DNA from: Streptomyces klenkii
Lineage (GTDB): Bacteria > Actinomycetota > Actinomycetes > Streptomycetales > Streptomycetaceae
Assembly (NCBI RefSeq): GCF_003626645.1
Contig: NZ_RBAM01000004.1
Span: 600,593-664,592 of the forward strand
Direction of reading: 5' to 3'
DNA length: 64,000 bases
Part shown: in pieces, positions 17,656 to 25,795 of the stretch
How the letters are laid out: each line of letters opens with the position of its first letter
Numbering within the stretch: the first letter of the stretch is position 1
The notes under the pieces: model-generated
Told to the model about the DNA's origin: nothing
What the model saw: the letters and a program-made list of their open reading frames with translations, nothing else
Database searches by the model: none
Translations under genes and position numbers: made by a program

Positions 17656-18660
17656 TCAGGCCCGCTCCGGGCCGTCCGGGAGCAGCCCCCGGCAGGCGTC
17701 GCCCACCGGGTGCACCAGCCAGCCGAAGGCCCCCAGCCCGGCCGGCGAGGTGAGCTCGGCGGCCTCGCCCGCCCGCCCCAGCGCCCGGACGTAGGCGGCC
17801 GGGTCGGTCGAGGCGAGCGACAGCGGCGGGCGGCCGCCGTCCAGGCCGAGCGCCCGCAGTGCCTCGCGCTGGGTCAGCACGGTGCTGCCCGGCCGCGCGC
17901 ACGCGTCCATGGCGACGTGCGCGGTGATGTCGCACGAGCCGTCCGGCACCGGCCGCACCTCGCGGCCCTCCCGGAAGCCGGCCAGCGTGCCGAAGGGCGG
18001 ACGGCCGGCGCGCTCGTGGGCGTAGTCGACGGCCACGGCGAGGCCCGCGCGCAGGCTGCCCACGGCTCGCGCCCAGGCGGCGTCGCGCGGCCGGCCGATC
18101 TCGGCGCGGGTGCCGGGCGGCGCGCCCGCGACGGGCCACCAGCGGGCGAGCCACGCGGCGTCCTCGCCCGCGACCGGCTCCCCGAGCAGCTCCTCGCCGT
18201 CCTCCTGGACGAGCACCTGGCGCGCGACGCCCTCCGCGTCCGTCTCGACGACGTCCACGGGCACGTTGTCGAGCCACTCGTTGGCGAACAGCAGGCCCTC
18301 GACGCCTTCCGGGACCTCGCCCACCCAGGTGATGCGCCCGTCCAGCCCGGCCGGGCGGGCGGCGCGCTCGACGGCGTACGGGCGCAGCCGCGCGGCCACG
18401 TCCGCCGGCAGCTTCCCGAGGACGCCGGTGAGCAGTTCGCCGCGCCCGGCGCCGACGTCCGTGAAGGCGAGCTCCGCCGGCTGCCCGAGCGCCTTGTCGA
18501 CCCGGCACAGCAGTTCGGCGACGGCACCGGCGTACAGCGGCGAGGCGTGCACGGAGGTGCGGAAGTGCCCGGCGGGGCCCTCGGGGCGCCGGTAGAAGCC
18601 GCTCGGGCCGTAGAGCGCGGCCTCGGTCGCGGCGCTCCATGTTCTCGTTCCGCTTGCCAT
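17656..18660 (-). CDS. SAM-dependent methyltransferase, MidA/NDUFAF7-like (DUF185)
   Basis: 334-aa class I methyltransferase. SAM motif [12 protein letters not shown] (about residues 65-76), family segments [17 protein letters not shown] and [14 protein letters not shown], and [18 protein letters not shown] near the C-terminal half. The human relative NDUFAF7 dimethylates Arg85 of NDUFS2, the NuoD counterpart; here the gene is directly upstream of nuoD2 (about 80 bp), so NuoD2 Arg55 is the obvious candidate substrate. ATG 18660 is chosen because TAGCGT (minus strand, 18672-18667) lies 6 nt upstream, indicating leaderless expression; GTG 18666 is the alternative. Confidence 0.8.
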   Translation of the reverse strand: MASGTRTWSAATEAALYGPSGFYRRPEGPAGHFRTSVHASPLYAGAVAELLCRVDKALGQPAELAFTDVGAGRGELLTGVLGKLPADVAARLRPYAVERAARPAGLDGRITWVGEVPEGVEGLLFANEWLDNVPVDVVETDAEGVARQVLVQEDGEELLGEPVAGEDAAWLARWWPVAGAPPGTRAEIGRPRDAAWARAVGSLRAGLAVAVDYAHERAGRPPFGTLAGFREGREVRPVPDGSCDITAHVAMDACARPGSTVLTQREALRALGLDGGRPPLSLASTDPAAYVRALGRAGEAAELTSPAGLGAFGWLVHPVGDACRGLLPDGPERA

Positions 18661-18781
18661 ACGCACACGCTATGCGTCCTTCGCGGGTACGCCGCCTCCA
18701 CCTTGCGGAGTAGAAGGAGTGTCACCGGATCGATCGCCGGGCTGACCCCGGCACGTACGCGGCATGCCTACGCTGGGTGAC

Positions 18782-19987
18782 GTGCACCGCCTCTACGACT
18801 TTCTCCGCAGGCACCCGACCGGTGTGGACAGCTTCTGGGCCGTCCTCCTGCTCGGGATCAGCCTGCTGGTCGCCGCCGAAGAGCACGGCACGACGGCGAC
18901 CCAGTCGGCCGTGAACGTCGTCACGGTGCTGACCCTCAGCCTGGTGGTCGCCCTGCGCCGCCGCGCCCCCGTGCCGATGCTGTTCCTCGCGATCGCGAGC
19001 GGCCTGGCCCAGATCGTGGCCGACGTGCAGGGCGGCCTCGCCGACATCGCGATGCTCGCGATCGTCTACACCGTCGCCTCCGGCCACGTCCGCTGGGCGT
19101 CGAGGGTGGCCCTGGCCGGCGGGCTGGCCGCGCCGGTGCTCTTCCTGATCCGGTGGCCGGTCGTTAACCGCGGGCTCGGCGGGACGCTCATCTCGCTGGC
19201 CTTCCTCACCGCCCCCTTCGTCCTCGCCTGGGTGCTGGGCGACTCCATGCGCACCCGCCGCGCGTACTGGGCCCAGCTGGAGGAGCGTGCGGCCCGCCTG
19301 GAGAAGGACCGCGAGCAGCAGGCGCGGATGGCCGTGACGGCCGAGCGGGCGCGCATCGCCCGCGAGCTGCACGACGTCGTCGCGCACAACGTCTCGGTGA
19401 TGGTCGTCCAGGCCGACGGCGCGGCGTACGTCCTGGACGCCTCGCCCGAGCAGGCCAAGCAGGCCCTGGAGACGATCTCCGGCACGGGCCGCCAGGCGCT
19501 CGCCGAGATGCGCCGCCTGCTGGGCGTCCTGCGCACGGAGGAGGGCACCACCGAGGGCGGGGACTACGTGCCGCAGCCCGACGTCGAGCAGATCGGCGAC
19601 CTGGTCGAGCAGGTGCGGGGCGCGGGCCTGCCCGTGGAGTACGAGGTCGAGGGTGCGCCGCGGCCGCTGCCGAGCGGCGTGGAGCTGACCGCGTACCGCA
19701 TCGTGCAGGAAGCCCTGACCAACACGCGCAAGCACGGCGGCCCGGAGGCCGGGGCGAGCGTGCGCCTCACGTACTTCGACGACGGGCTCGGCCTGCTCGT
19801 CGAGGACGACGGCCGGGGCGCGCAGCACGAGCTGTACGAGGCGGGCGGCGCGGACGGCATGGGCCACGGCCTGATCGGCATGCGCGAGCGGGTCGGCATG
19901 GTCGGGGGCACGCTGGACGCGGGGCCGCGGCCGGGCGGCGGCTTCCGGATCAGCGTGCTGCTGCCGGTGAAGCCGGGCGGCCGCTGA
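18782..19987 (+). CDS. Sensor histidine kinase, NarL-partner type (HisKA_3)
   Basis: About five N-terminal hydrophobic segments (residues about 15-160) with no large external domain, then a coiled region, the phosphoacceptor box ERARIARELHDVVAHNVS, and an HATPase with YRIVQEALTNTRKHGG, VEDDGRG and GHGLIGMRERVGMVGG. It pairs with the response regulator downstream. The start GTG 18782 is preferred because TACGCT (18769-18774) lies 7 nt before it (leaderless); ATG 18764 in frame would place that box inside the gene. The signal is unknown. Confidence 0.88.
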   Translation: MHRLYDFLRRHPTGVDSFWAVLLLGISLLVAAEEHGTTATQSAVNVVTVLTLSLVVALRRRAPVPMLFLAIASGLAQIVADVQGGLADIAMLAIVYTVASGHVRWASRVALAGGLAAPVLFLIRWPVVNRGLGGTLISLAFLTAPFVLAWVLGDSMRTRRAYWAQLEERAARLEKDREQQARMAVTAERARIARELHDVVAHNVSVMVVQADGAAYVLDASPEQAKQALETISGTGRQALAEMRRLLGVLRTEEGTTEGGDYVPQPDVEQIGDLVEQVRGAGLPVEYEVEGAPRPLPSGVELTAYRIVQEALTNTRKHGGPEAGASVRLTYFDDGLGLLVEDDGRGAQHELYEAGGADGMGHGLIGMRERVGMVGGTLDAGPRPGGGFRISVLLPVKPGGR

Positions 19988-19988
19988 C

Positions 19989-20037
19989 GATGAGTTCGTT
20001 GACAGATCAGTTCTTCGGCAGATGAGCTCTTTGACAA
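19989..20037 (+). repeat. Imperfect direct repeat before the response regulator
   Basis: GATGAGTTCGTTGACAG (19989) and GATGAGCTCTTTGACAA (20021) share 13 of 17 positions at a 32-bp spacing, about three helical turns. Each contains TTGACA, so one may be the -35 of an internal promoter for the regulator gene. Confidence 0.45.
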
Positions 20038-20065
20038 CTGCCCGATCGAGGAAAGGGGCATCTGC

Positions 20066-20746
20066 ATGTCCATCCGGGTGATGCTCGTGGACGACCAGGT
20101 ACTTCTCCGTACCGGTTTCCGCATGGTGCTGGCCGCCCAGCCCGACATGGAGGTCGTCGCCGAGGCCGGGGACGGCGCGGAGGCCGTGGAGGTGCTGGCC
20201 GGCACCGAGGTGGACGTCGTCCTGATGGACGTCCGCATGCCCCGGCTGGACGGCGTGGAGGCGACGCGCCGCATCTGCGCGCAGGACGACCCGCCGAAGG
20301 TGCTGATCCTGACCACGTTCGACCTGGACGAGTACGCGTTCTCGGCGCTGAAGGTCGGCGCGAGCGGGTTCATGCTCAAGGACGTGCCGCCGGCCGAGCT
20401 GCTGGGGGCGATCCGGGCCGTGCACAGCGGTGACGCGGTGGTCGCGCCGAGCACGACGCGGCGGCTGCTGGATCGTTTCACCCCCATGCTGCCGAGCATG
20501 AGCAAGGAGCCGGTCAGCGCCGAGCTGGGGCGGCTCACCGAGCGCGAGCGCGAGGTCATGCTGCTCGTGGCGCAGGGCCTGTCCAACGGGGAGATCGCGG
20601 CGCGGCTGGTGCTGTCCGAGGCCACGGTCAAGACGCACGTGGGGCGCATCCTCACCAAGCTGGGGCTGCGCGACCGGGTGCAGGTCGTGGTGCTCGCCTA
20701 CGAGAGCGGGCTCGTACGGGCCGGGGGCGGGCCGGCGCAGCAGTAG
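20066..20746 (+). CDS. Response regulator, NarL/FixJ family
   Basis: 226 aa. Receiver domain with acidic pocket VDDQ, phosphorylation Asp in VVLMDVRMPRLDG, switch Thr in LTTFD and Lys in LKDVPP. C-terminal LuxR-type HTH: LTEREREVMLLVAQGLSNGE and ATVKTHVGRILTKLGLRDR. It has its own ribosome-binding site (GAGGAAAGGGG) 79 bp after the kinase. The target genes are unknown. Confidence 0.92.
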   Translation: MSIRVMLVDDQVLLRTGFRMVLAAQPDMEVVAEAGDGAEAVEVLAGTEVDVVLMDVRMPRLDGVEATRRICAQDDPPKVLILTTFDLDEYAFSALKVGASGFMLKDVPPAELLGAIRAVHSGDAVVAPSTTRRLLDRFTPMLPSMSKEPVSAELGRLTEREREVMLLVAQGLSNGEIAARLVLSEATVKTHVGRILTKLGLRDRVQVVVLAYESGLVRAGGGPAQQ

Positions 20747-20759
20747 CGCCGCGCGCTCC

Positions 20760-21623
20760 TCACCCGCTGACGGCCTCGCGCACCGCCGCCATGAACTCCT
20801 CCGTGCGGGGGTGCGTGGGGTGGGCGGGGCCGGCGAGGTAGACCGTCGCGGCGGGGGCGTCCTCGACCGGGACGAAGCGGACGCCGGGGTGGCCGTGGCT
20901 CTCCCCGGTGCCGGCGGCCGCGATGCCGAACGCGTCGCCCGTCGCGATGATGTTCAGCCACTCGTCGACGTTGTGCACCTCGACGGTGCGGGACGGGCGC
21001 TGCACCGGGGGCCACAGGTCCGGCGAGCCGGTGCCCGTTTCCGGCCACACCGCGAGGGGCAGGCGCGGGTTCTCGGTGAGCTCGGCGAGGCGCACGCGGG
21101 TGCGGCCGGCGAGCGGGTGGTCGTCGGGGAGGGCGGCGATGCGGTCCTCGGTGTAGAGGGCCTCGGTGCGGATGCGCGGGTCACGGGGGCGGGTGCGCAG
21201 CACGGCCACGTCGGTGTCGCCCGTGGCCAGGCCCGCGGTGTGGTTGTCCTGGCGGACGACTTCGAGCGGCACGTGCGGGTGCGAGCGGCGCCAGGAGCGC
21301 AGGAGCGGGACGGTCTGCTGTCCCAGGACCGCGCAGGTGTAGCCCAGGCGGAGGGGGCGGGAGAGCGCCCTGGTGTCCGCGAGCGCGGCGTCGAGGTGGG
21401 CCAGGATGGCCCGGCCGTGCCCGAGCAGGGTGGCCCCGGCCGGGGTGAGGTCCAGGTGCCGCGACGACCGGTCGACCAGCCGCACGCCGACGCGGGCCTC
21501 CAGCTGGGCGAGCGTCCGGGAGAGGGCGGGCTGCGTGACGTGCAGCCGGGCCGCGGCGGCGGTGACGGTGCCGGCCTCGGCGATGGCGGCCAAGGCCTTG
21601 AGGTGACGCAGCTCCACATCCAT
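20760..21623 (-). CDS. LysR-family transcriptional regulator
   Basis: 287 aa. N-terminal winged HTH (MDVELRHLKALAAIAEAGTV, then LHVTQPALSRTLAQLEARVG) and a periplasmic-binding-like effector domain from about residue 85. ATG 21623 is used; TATGCT on the minus strand 8 nt upstream suggests a leaderless mRNA, and the longer open frame adds 11 unconserved residues. It is divergent from the SDR-like gene and probably controls it through the tandem repeat between them. Confidence 0.88.
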   Translation of the reverse strand: MDVELRHLKALAAIAEAGTVTAAAARLHVTQPALSRTLAQLEARVGVRLVDRSSRHLDLTPAGATLLGHGRAILAHLDAALADTRALSRPLRLGYTCAVLGQQTVPLLRSWRRSHPHVPLEVVRQDNHTAGLATGDTDVAVLRTRPRDPRIRTEALYTEDRIAALPDDHPLAGRTRVRLAELTENPRLPLAVWPETGTGSPDLWPPVQRPSRTVEVHNVDEWLNIIATGDAFGIAAAGTGESHGHPGVRFVPVEDAPAATVYLAGPAHPTHPRTEEFMAAVREAVSG

Positions 21624-21696
21624 GCGCGGGAAGCATAGCTGCTGCGCAGAAGGCATTTCCGGGGGTGGGGAAGAGTCCGTAGCGTTGGCTTCGCAG

Positions 21697-21730
21697 GGGA
21701 TTCCGAGATCTGAGGGATTCCGAGATCTGA
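21697..21730. promoter_or_regulatory. Perfect 17-bp tandem repeat, candidate LysR operator
   Basis: GGGATTCCGAGATCTGA at 21697-21713 is immediately repeated at 21714-21730. It lies 24 nt before the SDR-like start in the LysR/SDR divergent region. Each copy contains the palindrome AGATCT. Confidence 0.6.
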
Positions 21731-21754
21731 TGTACGGGATGGGACGGGCCGGTT

Positions 21755-22354
21755 ATGAAGATTCTTCTGGTGGGTGCGGGCGGAACGCTCGGCGGCGCGG
21801 TGCGGAAGGCGCTGGCGGAGCGGGGCCACGAGGTGATCGGCGTGGGGCGCACCGGCGGGGACGTGATCTGCGACGTCACCGACCCGGAGGCGGTCGGGCG
21901 GCTGTACGCGCGGGTGGAGGGGCTGGACGCGGTGGCGGTCGCGGCCGGTGACGCGGTCTTCAAACCGTTCGGCGAGCTGACGGCGGACGACTTCGCGGCG
22001 ACGTTCCGCGGCAAGGCGCTCAGCCAGGTGGAGCTGGTCCGGCAGGGGGCGCGGCACGTGGCCCCCACCGGGTCGTTCACGCTGATCAGCGGGGTACTCA
22101 CGGACGAGCCGATCGTGGCCGGGGCGGCGGCTTCCGCGGCGAACGGTGCGGTGGAGGCGTTCGTACGGGCCGCGGCGATCGAGCTCGCGCCGCAGCGGAT
22201 CAATGCGGTGAGCCCGACGGTGGTCGAGGAGTCCCTCCCGGGCTACGCCCCGTTCTTCCCGGGCATGGAAGCGGTCCCGGCGTCCCGGGTGGCGACGGCG
22301 TACGTCCGCGCGATCGAGGGCGCTCAGACGGCCCGCGTCTACGCGGTCCGCTGA
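21755..22354 (+). CDS. Short-chain dehydrogenase-like protein lacking the catalytic Tyr/Lys
   Basis: 199 aa with an N-terminal Rossmann nucleotide site VGAGGTLGGAVRKAL and a classic SDR outline including SFTLISG and a helix resembling the active-site helix, GAAASAANGAVEAFVRAAA. Aligning that helix to the usual YxxxK pattern puts Ala at the Tyr and Asn at the Lys position. This matches, from memory, the Lin1944-like SDR group, described as lacking the usual catalytic residues. It may bind NAD(P) without normal SDR chemistry. Probably regulated by the divergent LysR protein. Confidence 0.8.
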   Translation: MKILLVGAGGTLGGAVRKALAERGHEVIGVGRTGGDVICDVTDPEAVGRLYARVEGLDAVAVAAGDAVFKPFGELTADDFAATFRGKALSQVELVRQGARHVAPTGSFTLISGVLTDEPIVAGAAASAANGAVEAFVRAAAIELAPQRINAVSPTVVEESLPGYAPFFPGMEAVPASRVATAYVRAIEGAQTARVYAVR

Positions 22355-22383
22355 CCGCCCCCGCCCCCTTACCCGGGCACCGT

Positions 22384-23466
22384 TTACCTGAGCACCGTCT
22401 CCAGGAAGTCGCTGCCCAGGCGGGCCACTATCGGGAGGTCCAGTTGGTGGAGGACGTAGCGGCCGCGGCGGCGGGTGGTCAGGAGACCCGCCTTCTTCAT
22501 CACGGCCACGTGCCGGGACACCTCCGGCGGCGTCAGGTCGAAGGCCGTCGCCAGCTCGCCCGTGGTGTGCGGGCCGCGGGCCAGCGTGCGGCACAGCCGC
22601 ATGCGCACCGGGTGCGCGAGGGCTTCCATCCGCTGCTGGACCAGCTGCAGGGCGGGCCCGCGCGGCAGCTCCGGCGCGGCCACCGGGTACTGGACCATCG
22701 GCCGCCAGCCCGGCCGGTGCAGCACGATCAGGTGCGGCCACCCGAAGGCGGTGGGGACGAACGTGATGCCGTCCCGGGGCGCCGCACCCCGCCCGTTCGA
22801 CAGCTTGTCGAAGACGAGCCGCGTGCCGTCCTCGCTGACGGAGACGGCCGTGGAGACGGCGGCCAGGGCCTCCGCGAGACCGTGGCGCCGCAGCAGCTCC
22901 GCCTTGTGCCGGGCGTCGGCGGCCAGCTGCACCCGCACCCGCTGCCAGTTGTCGGCGAAGAAGGCCTCGTCGCAGTCCTCCAGGAGCCGCCGCAGCCATG
23001 CCCGCAGCGCGCCGGGGTTCTCCAGCATGCGGTCGGTGAACTGCGCCTGCCGCGGCCCCCGCGCCGCGGACAGCTCGCGCACGCGTGCCCGCTGCTCCGC
23101 GTCGACGAGGGGCGAGGGAACGGGCCGCTCGTAGGACGAGCTGCACGTGACCTCGAAGGCGGCGGACACGAACTGCTCGTCGTCCATGCGGTCGAGGTCG
23201 TCCAGGTCCTCGGCGAGCGTGGCGCGGGGCACGGCCGGCAGGAGCAGGTCGGAGCGCGCCGAGCGCCACAGGAAGTCGGCCTCGGTGAGCCGGTCGGCGA
23301 GGTCGGGCCGCAGCCCGGCGGCGGTGGCCGTCGCCCAGCCGTGCAGCCCGGGATGGTGGCCGGGCTCCGCCAGGACGTGCAGCATCGCGCCGAGCTCGGC
23401 CAGCGGCGACGGCCCGAACACGATGCGCTCGGGCGGCAGCCCGGCGATGTCGATCTCCACGCTCAT
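22384..23466 (-). CDS. ArsR-family regulator with N-terminal DUF5937-like domain
   Basis: 360 aa. The C-terminal 90 residues form a winged HTH (MEALAHPVRMRLCRTLARGP, then LTPPEVSRHVAVMKKAGLLT and RRRGRYVLHQLD). The first 250 residues form a separate domain common in actinobacterial regulators (DUF5937), beginning IDIAGLPPERIVFGPSPLAEL, and are of unknown ligand. No ArsR metal-box cysteines are seen, so it is not likely a metal sensor. An inverted repeat in the divergent region with the 23566 gene is a likely operator. Confidence 0.82.
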   Translation of the reverse strand: MSVEIDIAGLPPERIVFGPSPLAELGAMLHVLAEPGHHPGLHGWATATAAGLRPDLADRLTEADFLWRSARSDLLLPAVPRATLAEDLDDLDRMDDEQFVSAAFEVTCSSSYERPVPSPLVDAEQRARVRELSAARGPRQAQFTDRMLENPGALRAWLRRLLEDCDEAFFADNWQRVRVQLAADARHKAELLRRHGLAEALAAVSTAVSVSEDGTRLVFDKLSNGRGAAPRDGITFVPTAFGWPHLIVLHRPGWRPMVQYPVAAPELPRGPALQLVQQRMEALAHPVRMRLCRTLARGPHTTGELATAFDLTPPEVSRHVAVMKKAGLLTTRRRGRYVLHQLDLPIVARLGSDFLETVLR

Positions 23467-23499
23467 GCGCCCATCCTGCCTCCCTTGCCAAGGGCCCCC

Positions 23500-23530
23500 G
23501 CGTCACTTGACGGTCCTCGTCAATCGACGC
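23500..23530. promoter_or_regulatory. Inverted repeat, probable operator of the ArsR-type regulator
   Basis: Arms of 13 nt (23500-23512 and 23518-23530, 11 of 13 paired) around GTCCT, with a perfect TTGACG/CGTCAA core. It lies 34 bp upstream of the regulator start and 36 bp upstream of the divergent small gene. Confidence 0.6.
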
Positions 23531-23565
23531 GGCAGGTCGGCGCGGACCGGAGCACCGTGGAAGGC

Positions 23566-23865
23566 ATGAACGCAGCTCAGCAGCACATGCTCGACGTCTA
23601 CCGCTCCGCCCAGCTCGGCACTCCGGCCCCGCCGGCCCCCGGCACCGGGGACGTGGAGGCCTACCGTTCCTTCCGCACCTGGCGCGCCTTCCAGGGCGTC
23701 GTCGACGAGCGGGTCGCGGCCCGCCGCGCCCGCCGGGCGGCGCTGCTCCGCCCCCTCCGCGCCGTCTTCTTCCGGCGGCCCGCAGCCGCCGCCGTCCGCC
23801 CGTACACGGCGCAGGACACCACCCGCCGCGTCCCGGACACCTGCGGCCGCCCGGCCGAGTGCTGA
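23566..23865 (+). CDS. Small basic protein divergent from the ArsR-type regulator
   Basis: 99 aa, not recognised. Starts at ATG 23566 with GGAAGG upstream. A helical N-terminus (NAAQQHMLDVYRSAQLG), a central FRTWRAFQGVVDERVAARRARRA helix and an Arg-rich C-terminus are visible; there is no signal peptide. It shares the intergenic operator with the regulator, so it is probably a target of it. Codon usage fits the genome (third-position G/C), supporting that it is real. Confidence 0.55.
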   Translation: MNAAQQHMLDVYRSAQLGTPAPPAPGTGDVEAYRSFRTWRAFQGVVDERVAARRARRAALLRPLRAVFFRRPAAAAVRPYTAQDTTRRVPDTCGRPAEC

Positions 23866-23999
23866 CGCACACCGGAAGACGCTGCCCGGCGATATCCACA
23901 GGCCTGGGGACGTCCGGGGACTGCCCCTCCCGCCTCACGTAGCATGACGATGGAATCGTCCGGTACCCCCCGCGGACTGGAACGGAAGGCCATCGCCGC

Positions 24000-24920
24000 G
24001 TGAACGCACACACTTTCCCGGAGCACCCGAGCCCCCAGGACCGGCCCGCCCGGCTCACCGTCGGCGTCGTCGGCGCGGGTCGCGTCGGCCCGGCGCTCGC
24101 CGCCGCGCTCCGGCTCGCCGGGCACCGCCCGGTCGCCGTCTCCGGAGTCTCCGACGCCTCGGTGCGCAGGGCCGCGGCCCTGCTGCCGGAAGTCCCGCTC
24201 GTGCCGCCCGCCGAAGTCCTGGCGCGCGCCGAGCTGGTCCTGCTCACCGTGCCCGACGACGCCCTGCCGGGCCTGGTCAGCGGCCTCGCCGAGACGGGCG
24301 CCGTGCGCCCGGGCCAGCTCCTCGTGCACACCTCGGGCCGGCACGGCACCGCTGTCCTCGACCCCGCCCGCCGCGCCGGGGCCCTTCCGCTCGCCCTGCA
24401 CCCGGCCATGACCTTCACCGGCACCCCGGTCGACGTCGACCGCCTGGCCGGCTGCTCCTTCGGCGTCACCGCGCCCGAGGAGCTGCGGCTCGCCGCGGAG
24501 GCCCTGGTCATCGAGATGGGCGGCGAGCCCGAGTGGATAGCGGAAGAGGCCCGCCCGCTCTACCACGCGGCCCTCGCCATGGGCTCGAACCACCTGGTCA
24601 CCCTGGTCGCCCAGGCCATGGACCTGCTGCGGACCGCCGGCGTCGCCGCTCCCGACCGCATGCTCGGCCCGCTCCTCGGCGCCGCGCTCGACAACGTCCT
24701 GCGCAGCGGCGACGCGGCCCTGACGGGCCCCGTGGCCCGCGGCGACGCCGGCACGGTCGCCGCGCACGTCGCCGAGCTGCGTGTCCACGCACCCCAGGCC
24801 GTCGCCGGCTATCTGGCGATGGCCCGCACCACCGCCGACCGCGCGCTCGCGGCCGGCCTGCTCAAGCCGGAACTGGCGGAGGACCTGCTCGGCGTCCTCG
24901 CGGACGGAGGCACCGCATGA
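24000..24920 (+). CDS. Rossmann-like/DUF2520 protein, candidate PanG-type ketopantoate reductase
   Basis: 306 aa. N-terminal NAD(P) site [22 protein letters not shown] and the DUF2520 C-terminal helical domain (from about residue 150; motifs [20 protein letters not shown]). It starts at GTG 24000 after GGAACGGAAGG and overlaps panC by 4 nt. The alternative ketopantoate reductase PanG, described in Francisella, has this architecture as I recall. Position directly before panC supports that it supplies pantoate. Not proven; no PanE-type sequence is seen in the window. Confidence 0.7.
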   Translation: MNAHTFPEHPSPQDRPARLTVGVVGAGRVGPALAAALRLAGHRPVAVSGVSDASVRRAAALLPEVPLVPPAEVLARAELVLLTVPDDALPGLVSGLAETGAVRPGQLLVHTSGRHGTAVLDPARRAGALPLALHPAMTFTGTPVDVDRLAGCSFGVTAPEELRLAAEALVIEMGGEPEWIAEEARPLYHAALAMGSNHLVTLVAQAMDLLRTAGVAAPDRMLGPLLGAALDNVLRSGDAALTGPVARGDAGTVAAHVAELRVHAPQAVAGYLAMARTTADRALAAGLLKPELAEDLLGVLADGGTA

Positions 24921-25795
24921 CCATCCAGCTCACCCGTGACGCCGAGGAGCTGCACGCCCTCCCGCACGAAGGCCGCCGCGCCGTCGTGATGACGATGGGC
25001 GCCCTGCACGAGGGCCACGCCACCCTCGTCCGCGAGGCGCGCCGCCTGGCCGGCCCGGAGGGCCAGGTCGTCGTCACGGTCTTCGTCAACCCGCTGCAAT
25101 TCGGCGCGGGTGAGGATCTCGACCGCTACCCGCGCACCCTCGACGCCGACATCGACATAGCCGAGCAGGCCGGCGCCGACGTCGTCTTCGCCCCTTCCGT
25201 GGACGAGGTCTACCCCGGCGGCGAGCCCCAGGTCCGCATCACCGCCGGCCCCATGGGCGAGCGCCTCGAAGGCGCCTCCCGCCCCGGCCACTTCGACGGC
25301 ATGCTCACCGTCGTCGCCAAGCTCCTGCACCTCACCGCGCCGGACCTCGCGCTGTTCGGCCAGAAGGACGCCCAGCAGCTCGCCCTGATCCGCCGCATGG
25401 TGCGTGACCTCAACTTCCCCGTGGAGGTCGTGGGCGTGGAGACGGTCCGCGAGGGCGACAACCTCGCGCTGTCGAGCCGCAACCGCTATCTCTCCGTGGC
25501 CGACCGGGCTACGGCGCTGGAGATCTCGCGCGCCCTGCTGACCGCAGAGGCCGCCGCCGAACTCGGGGCAGGGCCCGTCCGGCGCTCCGCCCGGGTCGTG
25601 CTCGACGCCGCGGCGCAGATGGAGCCCCCGCTCCACCTCGACTACGTCGCCCTCGTCGACCCCGCCGACTTCACCGACGTCCCCGACGACTACGAGGGCG
25701 AGGCCGTCCTCGCCGTCGCCGCCAAGGTCGGCACCACCCGCCTGATCGACAACGTCCCCCTCACCGTCGGCCCGGCCACGGGAGCGCAGCGATGA
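24917..25795 (+). CDS. panC: Pantothenate synthetase
   Basis: Ligates pantoate and beta-alanine using ATP. Motifs: [20 protein letters not shown] (ATP HIGH-like), [39 protein letters not shown] and [10 protein letters not shown]. 292 aa, normal. ATGA overlaps at both ends link it to the DUF2520 gene and nadB. No panD or panB is present in the window. Confidence 0.96.
   Translation: MTIQLTRDAEELHALPHEGRRAVVMTMGALHEGHATLVREARRLAGPEGQVVVTVFVNPLQFGAGEDLDRYPRTLDADIDIAEQAGADVVFAPSVDEVYPGGEPQVRITAGPMGERLEGASRPGHFDGMLTVVAKLLHLTAPDLALFGQKDAQQLALIRRMVRDLNFPVEVVGVETVREGDNLALSSRNRYLSVADRATALEISRALLTAEAAAELGAGPVRRSARVVLDAAAQMEPPLHLDYVALVDPADFTDVPDDYEGEAVLAVAAKVGTTRLIDNVPLTVGPATGAQR

Noticed and set aside
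20954..24511. 1185-codon minus-strand open frame
   Set aside because: Runs through the SDR gene, the ArsR-type gene (in a different frame) and the DUF2520 gene; Arg/Pro/Ala-rich with no domain. A shadow.
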